A stretch of DNA of 64,000 bases from Siderastrea siderea (Eukaryota; Cnidaria; Anthozoa; Scleractinia; Rhizangiidae), in NCBI GenBank assembly GCA_964030785.1, contig OZ034975.1, forward strand, positions 21,223,142-21,287,141, written 5' to 3'. The position numbers and the translations under genes were made by a program. Below the pieces are notes generated by a model. That model was not told the DNA's origin. It saw nothing but the letters and a program-made list of their open reading frames with translations, and searched no databases. Within the stretch, counting starts at the first letter, position 1. Every line of letters starts with the position of its first letter. Positions 44,449-55,542 of the stretch are shown here, in pieces.

Positions 44449-47400
44449 TTTTTTTAAATTTTTTTTTAATTTTTTATTATTATTATTATTATTTTTTTTT
44501 ATTTTGTTATTTTTTTTAATTATTATTAATTTTTTTTAATTTTTTTTTATTGTCATTTTAACATCTTTACATACACACATCGACTGAGATTACTGACTAC
44601 ATTGCATACGTTACACTACATACATTGCATTACATCACTGTCATAGATAAAGATAAACGGCCTATACACACTAAAACGAAAAAATAAATAAGTAAATAAA
44701 TAAATAAATAAAAAAAAAATGAAATAAAATAAAATTAATTTAATAATGAATTAAATTTAAATTTTTCCAGCGGTACAGTATCTTTTTGATACATTAAATA
44801 TTAAGCAAAGGCTTCCACTTCCCTTCGTGTATGTTAAGTCTGTTGTTCTTTTTAGCTATTGCTCGTTCAATAGATTCTGTATACCTTAATTTAGCTATAA
44901 GATGAGACAGTAATGGTACATAGTTTTTCAGACGGTTTTGATAGATAATCTGTTTGCCAGCAATGATTATATGATTTAAAAGCAGCCAGTGAGGCCTCTT
45001 TTGTATAAGACCAAAAATGATGTCGCAATCGTTTAGAGAGTCAATGTCAATGTGTAAAGACTTAACCCAAAGAACAACAGGCTTCTAGAAAGCTATAGTA
45101 AATTCACAACTACATAATAGATGCTCGAGGGATTCATCTGAAATTTTACAAAAGGTGCAAAGAGGTGAGTCGACTAACCTCATTTTGTATAGTGTTTTGT
45201 TAGTAAAGATTATTCGATTAAGTACTTTATATTGAAAAGTTCTTGTTTTGGTGTCTAGGGTGACAAGGTGCGGAATCAGATAGATTGTATCCCAATCAAG
45301 ATTGCAAGTAGAAAATCGAGTAGTGTATTTGACTCATGCAGTGGGGTAGACCTGAATAGTCTCTATCTGTTTCCAGTACAGTTTTGAGGATGTAATTGAG
45401 TCAAGGCTCAGAGTATCGTCCTTCAAATTAAGAGTGAATTTAAGGGCAGTGTTTTGAGAGATAGATGGATCATCAGCTTCATCATTGGATTTAATGAGTT
45501 TTTTCCATGCAAAAGGGAGCGATTTATAAAGACCTATAAGTAGAAGATAGTCGCTGGGATTTAGTCCATTTACTTTAAAAAAATTCCAAGGTTTGAGATT
45601 TCCATTTTTGTCAATATGCTTCCAAGGGATATTATACCGTTAGAAGATATTTTCTTGCAGAATACGGGCTTTCCGTCAATGCGAAGGAATTGGTTGTTCC
45701 ATAATACTTTTTCTAGGACATGTTCGCGAGTTGAAACAGATAAGGTTGATAGTTTGCACCAGACTGTGAAAATTTGGAAGATAGCTAGGTAAATCAGCAA
45801 CACTAAAATTACAATGCAAAAGAAATTTGCCCCCGTAGTCCTTCAGAAAAAAAGACAGGATGTGCTTCCAAGGGGAAATATAGTCCTGAGAATATTTTTT
45901 AAGACACATAATGCGATGTGTGTCGATTAATGTTTCAATGTGAGGCATTCTTAAACCACCGTTTTTGTAATCGCTGATAATAGCGAGACGTTTGATTTTA
46001 TCCGTTCCTTTCCAAATAAATTTATAAATAACGGAGTTAGCCTGTTTTATGATATCTTTAGAGAGACAGATGAGAGAAGCACGAAACACAAATTTGGGTA
46101 TGACGAAGGATTTCACGACCTGGATTTTCCCATATAGGGTGAGGTTCCTCCATTTCCACCCCTTCAGAGTTTTCGATATCGATTTCAATACAGCATCGAA
46201 ATTTAGTTCTTGACGTTTGCGCCAGTTGTAAGTAAAATGCACCCCTAGAATCTTGATTGGTTTATTAACTTTCTCTATATCGATATACGGAGGGTTCTCG
46301 TGATTGCTCCCCAACCATAAAGCTTCGGTCTTCTCCGCATTTAGTTTCAGACCTGAGCAGATTCCAAAGCCGTCTAGAATTATAGAAAGGCGTTGAAAGG
46401 AGTTGATTCCTTGTAAGAATGTAGTTAAGTCATCAGCAAAAGCTGCTAATTTTATTTCTCTATTTTCAACCATAATTCCTCTAATCTCCTTATCGCAACG
46501 AATTTTGATAAGCAATACCTCCAGGGCCACGATGAAAAGATAGGCCGACAGCGGGTCACCTTGTCTAACACCCCTGCGTACTTCAAACATTTGTGTCGCA
46601 AAGCCGTTGTTGAGGACGCAGCTTGAAATATTGGAATAAAGTGTAGAAACCCATTTAATGAAGGACTCACCAAAGTTAAAAGATTTCAAAGCTTTAAACA
46701 AAAAAGGCCAACTTAATGAATCGAAAGCTTTTTCGAAGTCGAAAGCAACCATTAGTCCAGGTAGCTGTTTGATTTTAGTGTATTCCATAATATCGTCAAT
46801 TGTCCTAACGGCATCGAATATCGTTCTTCCTTTGACATAAGCATACTGATCAGGATGTATGATCTCTGGTAAAACTTTTTCTAAACGCGAGGCGAGGGCT
46901 TCCGAGGCAATTTTAACGTCGACATTTAAAAGAGAAATAGGTCTCTAATTCTTAATGTATCTTCTGTCCCTGTCTTTTTTATCTATAAGCCTAATGACAG
47001 CCTGTTTTTGGGAGTTAGATAATTCGCCGTTCTCAAAAGAGAAATTTAAGGAGTCCGTAAGTTGCTGACCTAGTAGGTTCCAAAAACATTTGTAAAACTC
47101 GGCAGTAAGGCCATCATTACCCGGCGTTTTACCGTTTGGAAATTTTTGTAGAGCTTTATGGCATTCCGTGAGCGAAAGCTTTCCTTCGCATACCAACATT
47201 GATTGTTCACTTAGAGTTGGGATACTATTGTTATCCAAAAAATCTGAGCAAAGATCCTCATTCGAGTCGTGATCGCAGCTACTGTATAGATTTTGATAGT
47301 AGCTTTTAAGTTCGTTCATTATAGCTTGTGGGTTAACCGTTATCTTTCCTTTAGAATCAAAAAGTCGACGGAGCGCGGTTTTACTGGACCTTGTAGTTTC

Positions 47401-48397
47401 TAGATTAAGAAAGTATTTTGAATTTTTTTCGCCATTTTCATACCAATTTATTCTTGATCTTACAATGTTTCCCCGCACAATATAGTCATAAAGAAGTTCG
47501 TATTCATATTTTGCAGTCTCAAGGTTATAGATGTTTTTCTCTGAAGGGTCTGTATTGCAGATTAAATCGCACTGCGTAACTTTTTGTTCGGCTTTTGTCA
47601 GACGGGCTCTTCGTTCTCTAGCTTTTTCCTTGCTATATTTAATAGAAACTTGTCTTATTCTATACTTAATTAGATCCCACAGAACGCGTTTGTCGTTGAC
47701 GTCTTTGAATTCGTTAAGCCAGTCGGAATATTTTGAGGTGATGAGATGGATATAAGTCGCATCGTCTAAGAGGCTAGAATTAAATTTCCAGTGAGAAGGG
47801 CCAAATGGTTGCTTATCTAGGCTATTTATTGTGAGAGTTATTGCCGAATGATCAGACTTAATAGCAGGGATTATGTTTGCTTCCGTGATGTCATCTTGAA
47901 TTTCTGTGCTGATGAGCCAGTAATCTAGGCGTCGTCTTATTAACGGTTTCTTTTGAGTCCACGTGTATTGCTTTTTTTCGGGGTTGCGAATTCTCCAAAT
48001 GTCAATAAGATCCATTGCCGTCATTATTTCGTTAATTTTTTTAACAGAAGGTTTGGATTCTATTCTTCCTCCTAGGTTATCAAGTATAGGGTCAAGATGA
48101 GTGTTAAAGTCACCACCAATGATAATTTGACTGTTGGGGTCGGCATTCATGTTTTCTAAAGCCTCGGCAAGGCGATCAAAGAAAGGGCATTGTTCACACC
48201 TTTCCGTTGGCGCATATAAATTAACAAAAAGAAACGGTGTATCTTGAACAAGTGCTTCCACAAAGATATATCGGCCTTCGCTATCCCCCTGCACGTTCTT
48301 AATATCAATCTGAAGATCGCTGCTGAAAAGAATAAGAACGCCTTTGCTGTGAGTTGTGCCGTGCGAAAACAACATTTTGCCTAGCCATTGAAACTTC
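44449..48397 (-). mobile_element. L1/Tx1-like LINE, minus-strand copy, 15-bp TSD
   Basis: Flanked by the 15-bp repeat 'cgtagcaatcatcat' (44434-44448 and 48398-48412). Its 3' end faces left with a long T-rich plus-strand tail (44449-44560, an A/AAT-rich tail on the element strand) and a further (TTTA)n patch near 44690. It is 5'-truncated within the endonuclease. The host sequence is the array LINE L7. Confidence 0.9.
44800..48397 (-). pseudogene. ORF2 of minus-strand L1-like LINE
   Basis: Begins in the endonuclease (KFQWLGKMLFSHGTTHSKGV), with GGDFNTHLDPILDN, RRRLDYWLI and PAIKSDHSAITL all present. The RT starts GKTPGNDGLTAEFY and is stopped by one TAG at 46942-46944, where KN-stop-RPISLL replaces the usual Trp. 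The same frame then runs on: VAFDFEKAFDSLSW (motif A), GVRQGDPLSAYLF (motif B), FADDLTTF (catalytic box intact). Frameshifts lie near 45725 and 45640, and further stops near 45335 and 45090. The C-terminal Cys/His motif (LCTFCKISDESLEHLLCSC) is readable. One of the youngest elements here, but not functional. Confidence 0.9.
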
Positions 48398-49714
48398 CGT
48401 AGCAATCATCATGGAATGGAAACCACTGGGTGAAAGACCCGTCATGGCTAGATGAACCGTGAAGGCGCGAAGAGGAGCAACCACCAGCTGTTGATGGCGA
48501 CACTTACCATCAAACTGCGCAAAACCGAAATGAAAGAAGACAATGGGACAAGAATTGATGCCACTAAACTAAAGGTTGTGCAGACCGAGGCAGCATTTTA
48601 GCTGGAACTCAGAAACCGGTTCCAAGCCCTTGAGAAAGAATCGGTAGAACCCGACCTCAGCAGTTTCCACCAGAAAGTGAAAGAAGCGGAAGATTCAAAT
48701 GTTGGGATTCAAGAAAAGGGAAGAAGGAACATGGAACATGGGACAATATCATAGAAAGAAAACAGGTGAAGAAAACGATAAACTCAACATGATCAGAGAG
48801 AGTGAAAGACTGCTACAGAAAGAAGTACTAAGACCCAGCTGAGAAAGCAGTGTAGGCTGCGGCACAAGAAGACTTATTGACGCTGTATACAATGCGCAAA
48901 GACAATCGCAGACGGGTGCACACATTAGCGGGAATAGGCCCGTGAAAGAGGAGAAGAACAGCGTTTTATTTTGCGTAGAAGACAAGCTGGATGATGGGAA
49001 AAGCATTTCCAGAATAACGTCAACCGACCGGAACCTGAAAAAACAGCATCAATCCCTGCAGCCACACAACACATCGACATAAACACTGATCCGCCGTCAA
49101 TTCAAGAAATCAACAAGGGCAGCAGCAAGATGAAGAATGGTAAAGCGCCTGGAGCAGACAGCATCAGTGCTGATGTGCTACAGGCAGAAAAAGCTTTGCC
49201 TTTCACCATATTTTTGAAGGTTTTTGAAAAACCTGTATATCCAAGAACATGCTTGAAGATTGAAAGACTGGTCTGATCGTGAGGCTTGCGAAAAAGAATC
49301 TGTCTTCCGTAAAGGGAGATCCTGCAGTGACCACATCTTTACCCTTACGCAGATCTTGTAGGAGGCGAAACAATGGAACAGCGCAGTCTTTGCAAACTTT
49401 ATAGACTGAAAAAGCATTCGACAGTATCTACAGAGAAACGTTATGGCGCATACTGCGACACTACGGGATAACATCTGAGGTAGTGAATATTGTGAGGATG
49501 CTGTACCGTGACCGCCAAGCCCAAGTCATCTGCGGAAACAAGTTGACTGAGCCTTTCATTTTCCAGACAACAGATGCATACTCTCTCCGTTCCGTCTTCT
49601 CTCTCTCTCTATTGGCTGGGTCATTAAGAGCACAACAAAAGGTCAAAGAGGTACCCGATGGACTCTCTACCAAAAGCTCAGTGACCTTGACTTTGCGGGC
49701 GACATTTTCCTGAA
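48398..49714 (+). pseudogene. Array LINE L7, right part, truncated at FADD
   Basis: Resumes with the duplicated target and 'ggaatggaaaccactggg'. Linker and RT are present but worn: SKMKNGKAPGADSISADV, KAFDSIYRETLWRILRHY, motif B defective (QTTDAYSLRSVF). The copy ends inside the catalytic box ('gactttgcgggcgacatttt', FAGD). This is the right edge of the whole LINE-satellite array. Confidence 0.85.
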
Positions 49715-49839
49715 AACTGTGCCCTGATGCCAGCACGTAGACACGGCTAAATGCCCAGCACTCTGGTTTTGGAGAATTATCCAGGTTTGAGATAGAACCA
49801 ACTCTGATAGAGTCCAAACTCGGTTTGTTTCTGACTGGC

Positions 49840-50180
49840 GGGCGGCAAACATAGCGACTTCCAGCACAGCTTCGGAAAATTCGCCAACTACAAAACCAAA
49901 TTAGCCTTTTGAATCACTTGGCAATTCTAAACAAGCTTCTAATAAATTCGAATATTCTCAGAACGTTTGAATGAGACATTCCAGTCCAAATTCCGTGAGT
50001 TTCTGATTGGCGGGTGTAGCCACAAATAATTTTAAAGCATCGCAAACACAGCGATTTTTTAATATGCACAAGCTCCGAGAACTCGTCAACAACAAAACTG
50101 AAATTCTTTTCTCAATCGCTGGCAATTCTAAACAAATATCAAACACTTTTAGAATGTTAGAATAAGCCTTTCCTTGTCGT
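49840..50180. repeat. Two copies of a ~200-bp unit
   Basis: 'tggcaattctaaacaa' occurs at about 49919 and 50120, and 'tttctga(c/t)tggcggg' precedes each. The spacing is about 201 bp and the copies are diverged. No coding sequence. Confidence 0.55.
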
Positions 50181-50202
50181 AATCCTATAAAAATTTCGGA
50201 TT

Positions 50203-50265
50203 GCCGGGTATTTAGTCTAGGAACATGCCGGGTGTTTAGTCTGGGAACATGTCGGTTATCTAGAC
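50203..50265. repeat. 24-bp minisatellite, 2.6 copies
   Basis: 'gccggg(t)atttagtct(a/g)ggaacat' repeats with a 24-bp period; the third copy is partial ('gtcggttatctag'). Confidence 0.7.
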
Positions 50266-50679
50266 ACTTGAAATAAAATATATTTACATACGGTAAGATT
50301 GATACTTATGGCAGTAAAAGAAAGACAAAGGAGACGAAAACAAAATTTGGGTATATAAAGTAAAAAAGTATATGCTGTGGTCCTATCAGTTTGAGTTTTT
50401 AAAAACGGCACAAGATTAGAACCGGATGTTAGGGGTGCTTGCGATTATGCCAAAATTTCCGAAAATTTCAGTCGAAACGGAAATGGAACGCTTCGGTCCG
50501 GTTGGAAATGTTGTTTCTATCGAACCATCTTGTTCCGTTTTCCCTTGGTTAGTTCTGCTGGTCTCTGACCGGTCGGTCTTACATAATGAAGCACCCTAGG
50601 TTTCAGGCCTACTCGAGCATATGCGTGCGCATAGTTTTATTTTTTGCAGTGTGCTGATTTGTTCATCCTCGGCCACCCA
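50266..50679. other. No gene seen
   Basis: AT-rich sequence followed by a segment rich in 'ggaaat' and 'cggtccggtt' (50450-50580) that looks repeat-like. I could not match it elsewhere in the window. Confidence 0.4.
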
Positions 50680-51675
50680 GGAGCAGATAGTCGGGGCGAG
50701 AGGGAGATAAAACGGGCGAAATAGATGCGAGCGAAAGTTTACAAGACGGGCGGGAACAGCCCCTGGGAGGATACCTTTAACGGACCTGTTCAAGAGCCCA
50801 TTTGCGTTCTTACTCCTGATTGAGTACAAATTTTGTGGCATTGTAGTTTTTATACCCAATCAGCGATCAGCTCATTTCACCTTTCCTTTCGTGACGTCTT
50901 ATACAGGGTGTAACTTTGCTAAATCTTGTACCTAGTTGTTACTCGTGCATACTGGAATCATATTTTTGTCTCGCTCGTTCGATAGGCCTACCATCAAAGA
51001 AAGTTTTTATTAGTAACATCCGAACCTACAAAGCCGAGAAATCGAGAACTTTGGCAGGGATTAAAAAGGAAAAAGAAAAGTACGAAAATCAGATAGAGGT
51101 ATTGTGAAAAGTTCACACCTTAGGTGTGAACTTATAGAATCGTGCTGCTAGGATTTACGTGCGATCCACAACATGCCTTCGTGTTTGCTCCAAACTGCAC
51201 GCTTTTAAGAGGCCACACCTAAAGTGTGAACTTTTCACAATACCTCAATCTGATCTTTGTACTTGTTGTTCTCTTTTTCCTTGATTCCCTTGCCAATTTT
51301 CTCGATTTCTCGGCTTTGTGGGTTCGCATATTACTATTAAAATCTTTCTTCGTTGGTAGGCCTATCGAACGAGGGAGACAAAATGTGGTTTCAGCACGCA
51401 CCAGTGCATGAGATTTAGCAAAGGTACACTCTGTATAAGACGTCACGAACGGAAACGTGAAATAAGCTGATCGCTGGTTGGGCACGAAAAATACAATGCC
51501 ACAAAATTTGTGCTCAATCAGAAGCAAGAACGCATAATGGGTTCTTGAACTAGTCCGTTAAAGGTGTCCTCCCAGGGGCTGTTGCCGCCCGTCTTGTGAA
51601 CTTTCGCTCGCACCATACTTCAGCTCGCACCTATTTCGCCCGTTTGATCTGCCTCTCGCCCCGACTATTTGCCCC
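50680..51675. mobile_element. 1-kb foldback element
   Basis: Inverted arms of about 435 bp (50680-51117 and 51232-51675) enclose a loop of about 115 bp. Matching strings include 'tagtcggggcgagag', 'cccctgggagga', 'gacgtcttatacag' and 'gtattgtgaaaagttcacac'. A second small palindrome ('aagttcacaccttaggtgtgaactt') sits at the inner end of the left arm. Short open frames in the arms are mirror images and have no motif. Confidence 0.75.
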
Positions 51676-51711
51676 TGGTTCTCCGAGAATGGGATTTATT
51701 TTGTGTGCAGT

Positions 51712-51960
51712 GTGAAGATTTATTTTGTTTGAAGCGTGCGGGTATATTCTGTTTGCAGCGTGCGGATTGATTTTTTTTGTTGTGTGTGGATTTATTTTGT
51801 TTGTTGGGTGCGAATTTATTTTGTTTGCAGTGTGCGAATTTATTTTGTTTAGAGTGAGCGAGGTTATTTTGTGTGAAGTGAGTGAATTTATTTTGTTTGC
51901 AGTGTGCCGGGTCATTTATTTGCAATGTGCGGATTTAGTTGCAGTGTGCGGATTTCTTTT
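51712..51960. repeat. 24-bp minisatellite, about ten copies
   Basis: Units resembling 'gtgcgaatttattttgtttgca'. The period is a multiple of three and keeps the minus strand open with an octad like NKINSHTA, giving two overlapping low-complexity frames. I do not regard these as genes. Confidence 0.8.
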
Positions 51961-52034
51961 TTTTGTGGTAAATACTTAACTTGTAACTGCTGTTATTTTA
52001 AATATTTTTTTTTGTACTGAAAGTGGTGTCCCTT

Positions 52035-52365
52035 ATGGGCCACCGTACAGATCACTTGTTTTATAATGATTTCGATGTCGGTACCGTAAAGCGCTAAAAC
52101 TTGCAGAACATGCTGCAAAACTAATTTTGTCGATTATGACTCACTGGAAAATTCCATTTTTCAAAATTTGCTTGGGACCGCTCAAATCACTTGTATCATA
52201 CTGAATTCGAAAATTCGAGAACTATATTATTCAAAAGTGGTCAGGAACAGCTCAAATCTTGTGTTTTGTGATGATTTCGACGTCTTCAGCACATGCTGCA
52301 AGTTTTAGCGTCGTGGAACTTACAACGAATTTTGTCCATTATGAGTTACCAGGAGCAATAATTGG
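52035..52365 (+). repeat. Orphan patch of the array satellite
   Basis: About 2.5 units of the same ~135-bp satellite ('ttttgtcgattatgactcactgg', 'gatttcgacgtct') without any LINE next to it. It shows that the satellite also exists independently of the LINE. Confidence 0.8.
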
Positions 52366-52394
52366 GAGCCCTTAACTAAATACCATTTTCAGTA

Positions 52395-53190
52395 GTGGCG
52401 TTGGCCCTATCGAAAAAGACAAGTGCTATTTTTAGAAAAAATTGCGCCATCGCATGTTACACGCGCGTGTATATGTTGCGAGGACTCCGCGCAAAGAAAA
52501 ACAAACAAAATGGCGTCGGAAATTCAGTTTCTGTTATCAGTGTCACTTCCAAATTTGAGGCAAGTGATTCTGATGATGGCAGTGAGAATATTTTAGACAA
52601 ATCCTGTGTCGAAGATGCGTCGGACATGTCGGACGAAGATTTCCCGTTAGACGGATGAAACGTTTTGCGGGCAAAAAAGGCGTCGAACTATGAAAAACCA
52701 GTTGATAGCGAATCAGGCAGGAAAACGGAAAAGACATCCCGAAAATACATTTCCTCTGAGGACGTACAGAGATTGAAGGGCAGCGGCAAAGACTGTTTTT
52801 TTTTTTAATAAATGAATGTCCTAGCAAGGTTTGAAGAAAAGTTACGCACTGATAGATCATTTTCACTTTTCCCACTGCAAAAGGAAATAGTAACATAAAT
52901 TCAAACTACCGAATCGGGAAAGAAGACGTTTACCAAGGTTTCTCAGTATATGTTTTCTAAAATAATGTCGGCCTTTACCGAAGTGGCCGAAATGGACTGA
53001 AACGAAGACAAAAAAAAAAGAAGCAAAAACCGCGCTTTATTTTCAATCAGATGCTCTCGCCGTGCGTTATCAATCGTCGACAAAATAGAGAACTGGAAAA
53101 AACACCAAGAAAAAACTTCTTCCGCCAATGGGAAGGAGAAAGCTGAAGTGAAACTTCATGCTGCCTTAGTACTGAATATTACTTACTGAG
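52395..53190 (+). pseudogene. Decayed coding segment, unknown acidic/basic protein
   Basis: The first frame contains an acidic stretch (ASDSDDGSENILDKSCVEDA, MSDEDFPLD) and a TGA at 52656. The same frame then continues NVLRAKKASNYEKPVDSESG and SRKYISSEDVQRLKGSGKDC to a poly-T stop. Another frame holds VLARFEEKLRTDRSFSLFPL and then FTKVSQYMFSKIMSAFTEVA. The composition looks like real protein broken by a few stops, perhaps a retropseudogene or an element's ORF. No family recognised. Confidence 0.35.
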
Positions 53191-53590
53191 CAATTTACGA
53201 ACCTAGGTAGATAGATAGCTAGATTAGGGATAAGCTTGCATAGCGCAGTGGACGTTGAAAGGGTTTCAACGACAGAGTGAGCTTACAGGGGCGAGAAAAA
53301 TCACTTTGTATCGAAGTTAAATTAAGGCAAAATTACAACTGAACATCACTGAGACACAAATCTACGTTGTTTCAGGGTGCTTGACTTCTTAGGACGAAAG
53401 GAAACTGTAGAAATAGAAATTTACAAGTTTATTCTCTGTGTTTACAATTTCTTTCATCGTCAAGTCAATCACTTGTTCTTAAAATTTCACAAACAGTAGG
53501 TTTTTTACGGAAGGCTTTGACTCCGAAATATCGAGACAGGACAAAATAAATCATTTAATACAAATTTTTGTGGCGAGTCAGTACAAAAAT
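53191..53590. other. No gene seen
   Basis: AT-rich sequence with several stop codons in all frames. A short (TAGA)n-like patch lies at about 53203-53216. Confidence 0.45.
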
Positions 53591-53599
53591 CATGCGACG

Positions 53600-53999
53600 G
53601 TCTGAACAACAAGCATTGAACAAATTCAGTGCCAGAAAGGGCGACTTTTTTTGGCTATCTTATATACCACGTAAAATTGACACTGATTTACCTGTACTCA
53701 GTGTACTCGATGTACCTCTCTCTGTGTTCCAGCAGCTCCAAATGTCCAGATACAAATCGGATGCCATGTAAAATACGTTCAATCGCTTTCACAGTTGTTT
53801 GAGAGATGCTTTTACCATTCCGTCCGCGGGCTCTAAACTGAGAACATCTGCGTTTTGTGGTTTGCATTTTGAAAAAAAGTAAGATAGTGAATTCTAATGT
53901 TCCTCACTTCCGTAGTCTTGTTTCAGTGAGCTGCACAGAAACTACCGTTGAGGTTAAAATAGTAATTCTCTCTTCAGCTCGATCAAACACTGAAGCACA
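53600..53999 (+). repeat. Duplicated ~0.4-kb segment, copy 1
   Basis: Matches 58908-59290 in the same orientation along most of its length: 'agcagctccaaatgt', 'ggatgccatgtaaaat', 'ttgaatcgctttc'-type, and 'ctgagaac' strings in order, with many substitutions. Content unknown; possibly an older dispersed repeat. Confidence 0.65.
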
Positions 54000-54469
54000 T
54001 GATGGCTCCGTTGTCAGCGTTGTGCGAACGGCGCGATTACAAACTCGTTCATTTGAACTCCCGCAGCTACATGTATAAAGGTGAAATCGTACAGCTTCAA
54101 TCCGCTTTGAAGCATGATTACAACAATTTTTCAGGAAAAATCAAACACGTACCACATTTCAGAGCCCATAATTGGAAGATTTTTTCCATACCTTGTGTGA
54201 TTCAGCTCCGCAAAGAAACGCTGCAACACTTCGCAAGGTTTTCGCGCCTCTTTCGGTCAGTCACGTGATCGCCATCGATTCTTGTTCCCTTTTATATCTT
54301 GGAGTTTCTCTCTCTTTTTTTCTCTTTCAACTTACAACTTAACTGCTTAGTTTTAAAAGTCAACAAATATTTGAATGTTTAAGGTAAACCATGCACTCAT
54401 AAAATAGCTTTCCGGGCCCGAAAAGTTATCGGGACTTTCGAGAAACAGGTTCCTGCAGGAGTTACTGGA

Positions 54470-54905
54470 AGACTCGATTTCCTGGAACAGCTTCTATCAC
54501 GTGTTATAATGATTTCGATGTCTATATCACATTTTGCAACTTTAAGCTTTGTACGACGCGTAACGAATGTTGTTCATTATGAGTCACTGGAATAGCCGAT
54601 TGTTCAAAAGCTGTCAGGAACAGCTGAACTCACTTGTTTTTATAAAGGTTTCGATGTCTGTAACACATTCGGCAAGTTTTTGCCGTGTACGACGTATAGC
54701 AAATTTTGTCCATTATGAGTGACTGGAAAACTCGATTTTTCAAGAGTTATCCGGAACATCTCAAATCACTTGTTTTATGATTATTTCAATGTCTATACCA
54801 CACTTTTAGCCTCTTACGACTTATAACCAGTTCAAATGTTGCGGGGAGGAGCTGAAATCACCTGTCTTATGATGATTTTGATGTCTCTAGCACATTCCGT
54901 TGGTT
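54470..54905 (+). repeat. Second orphan patch of the array satellite
   Basis: Three to four units. The unit length is readable here: 'gtacgacg' at 54551 and 54687 gives 136 bp. A 9-bp deletion shortens the next unit to 127 bp. No LINE is attached. Confidence 0.85.
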
Positions 54906-55180
54906 TATGTTTCTGTACAAACAGGCACCAGCTGTTATTGAAGGAAGCTACTTTCATCAGGTGGGAGAATCTAACGTGCAAGCAGCTTAAAGATGCTGAG
55001 CTTATATAAAAATCTTTCGCGTTTAACTTAATTTGTTGTAATTTTGTTGTCTTTTTTGCTTTAATTTGTTGATGTTTAGCTGATTTTACCATTTAGGTAT
55101 TTGGTGTTCTTTGTACGTTATTTGCCTCGCCAGCGGACTATTCGATATCTTGCACGTACCAATAATGTTACGTTAATTTA

Positions 55181-55336
55181 AAACTGTGATCACGAATTGT
55201 AACGTCAGTGTTAATTCGCATCAGACATCATCATTTATTCTAAATTCAAATCTTAACTGTAACAGTTGCAACTAAGATGATCGAAGATCGATCGAAACAT
55301 GTCTTGTTTAAAAATCAAAGTTGTCGTTCATTTTCT
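55181..55336 (+). repeat. Left direct repeat flanking the Penelope-like remnant
   Basis: Shares with 58328-58487 the strings 'acgaattgta', 'gacatcat', 'aaatctta' and 'cgaaacatgtcttgttt'. Penelope-like elements carry terminal direct repeats (pLTRs) around their single ORF, and these two repeats flank an RT fragment, so this reading fits. Confidence 0.55.
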
Positions 55337-55542
55337 ACTGATTCTTGGTTGTCTGCTATTATCCAGACCATTTGGAAACATAATTGACAACTCAGCAGAT
55401 AAGTGTAATGGTTGCATTACCTACTACCACTGTCGATATTCGCACGTCCGAGAAGGTCGCGGATAAGGCTCGCAAAGGCGAGCTGGATTTGAATTTCCTA
55501 AGTATGCAACTGCCAATCTTTTAATGCGTTTCCGAAGTCTCT

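Noticed and set aside
46452..46840. Open frames on the strand opposite to the L1-like ORF2
   Set aside because: They mirror the real minus-strand RT frame and have no motif of their own.
51631..51979. Repeated octad proteins
   Set aside because: Product of a 24-bp minisatellite; no start context or conserved domain.
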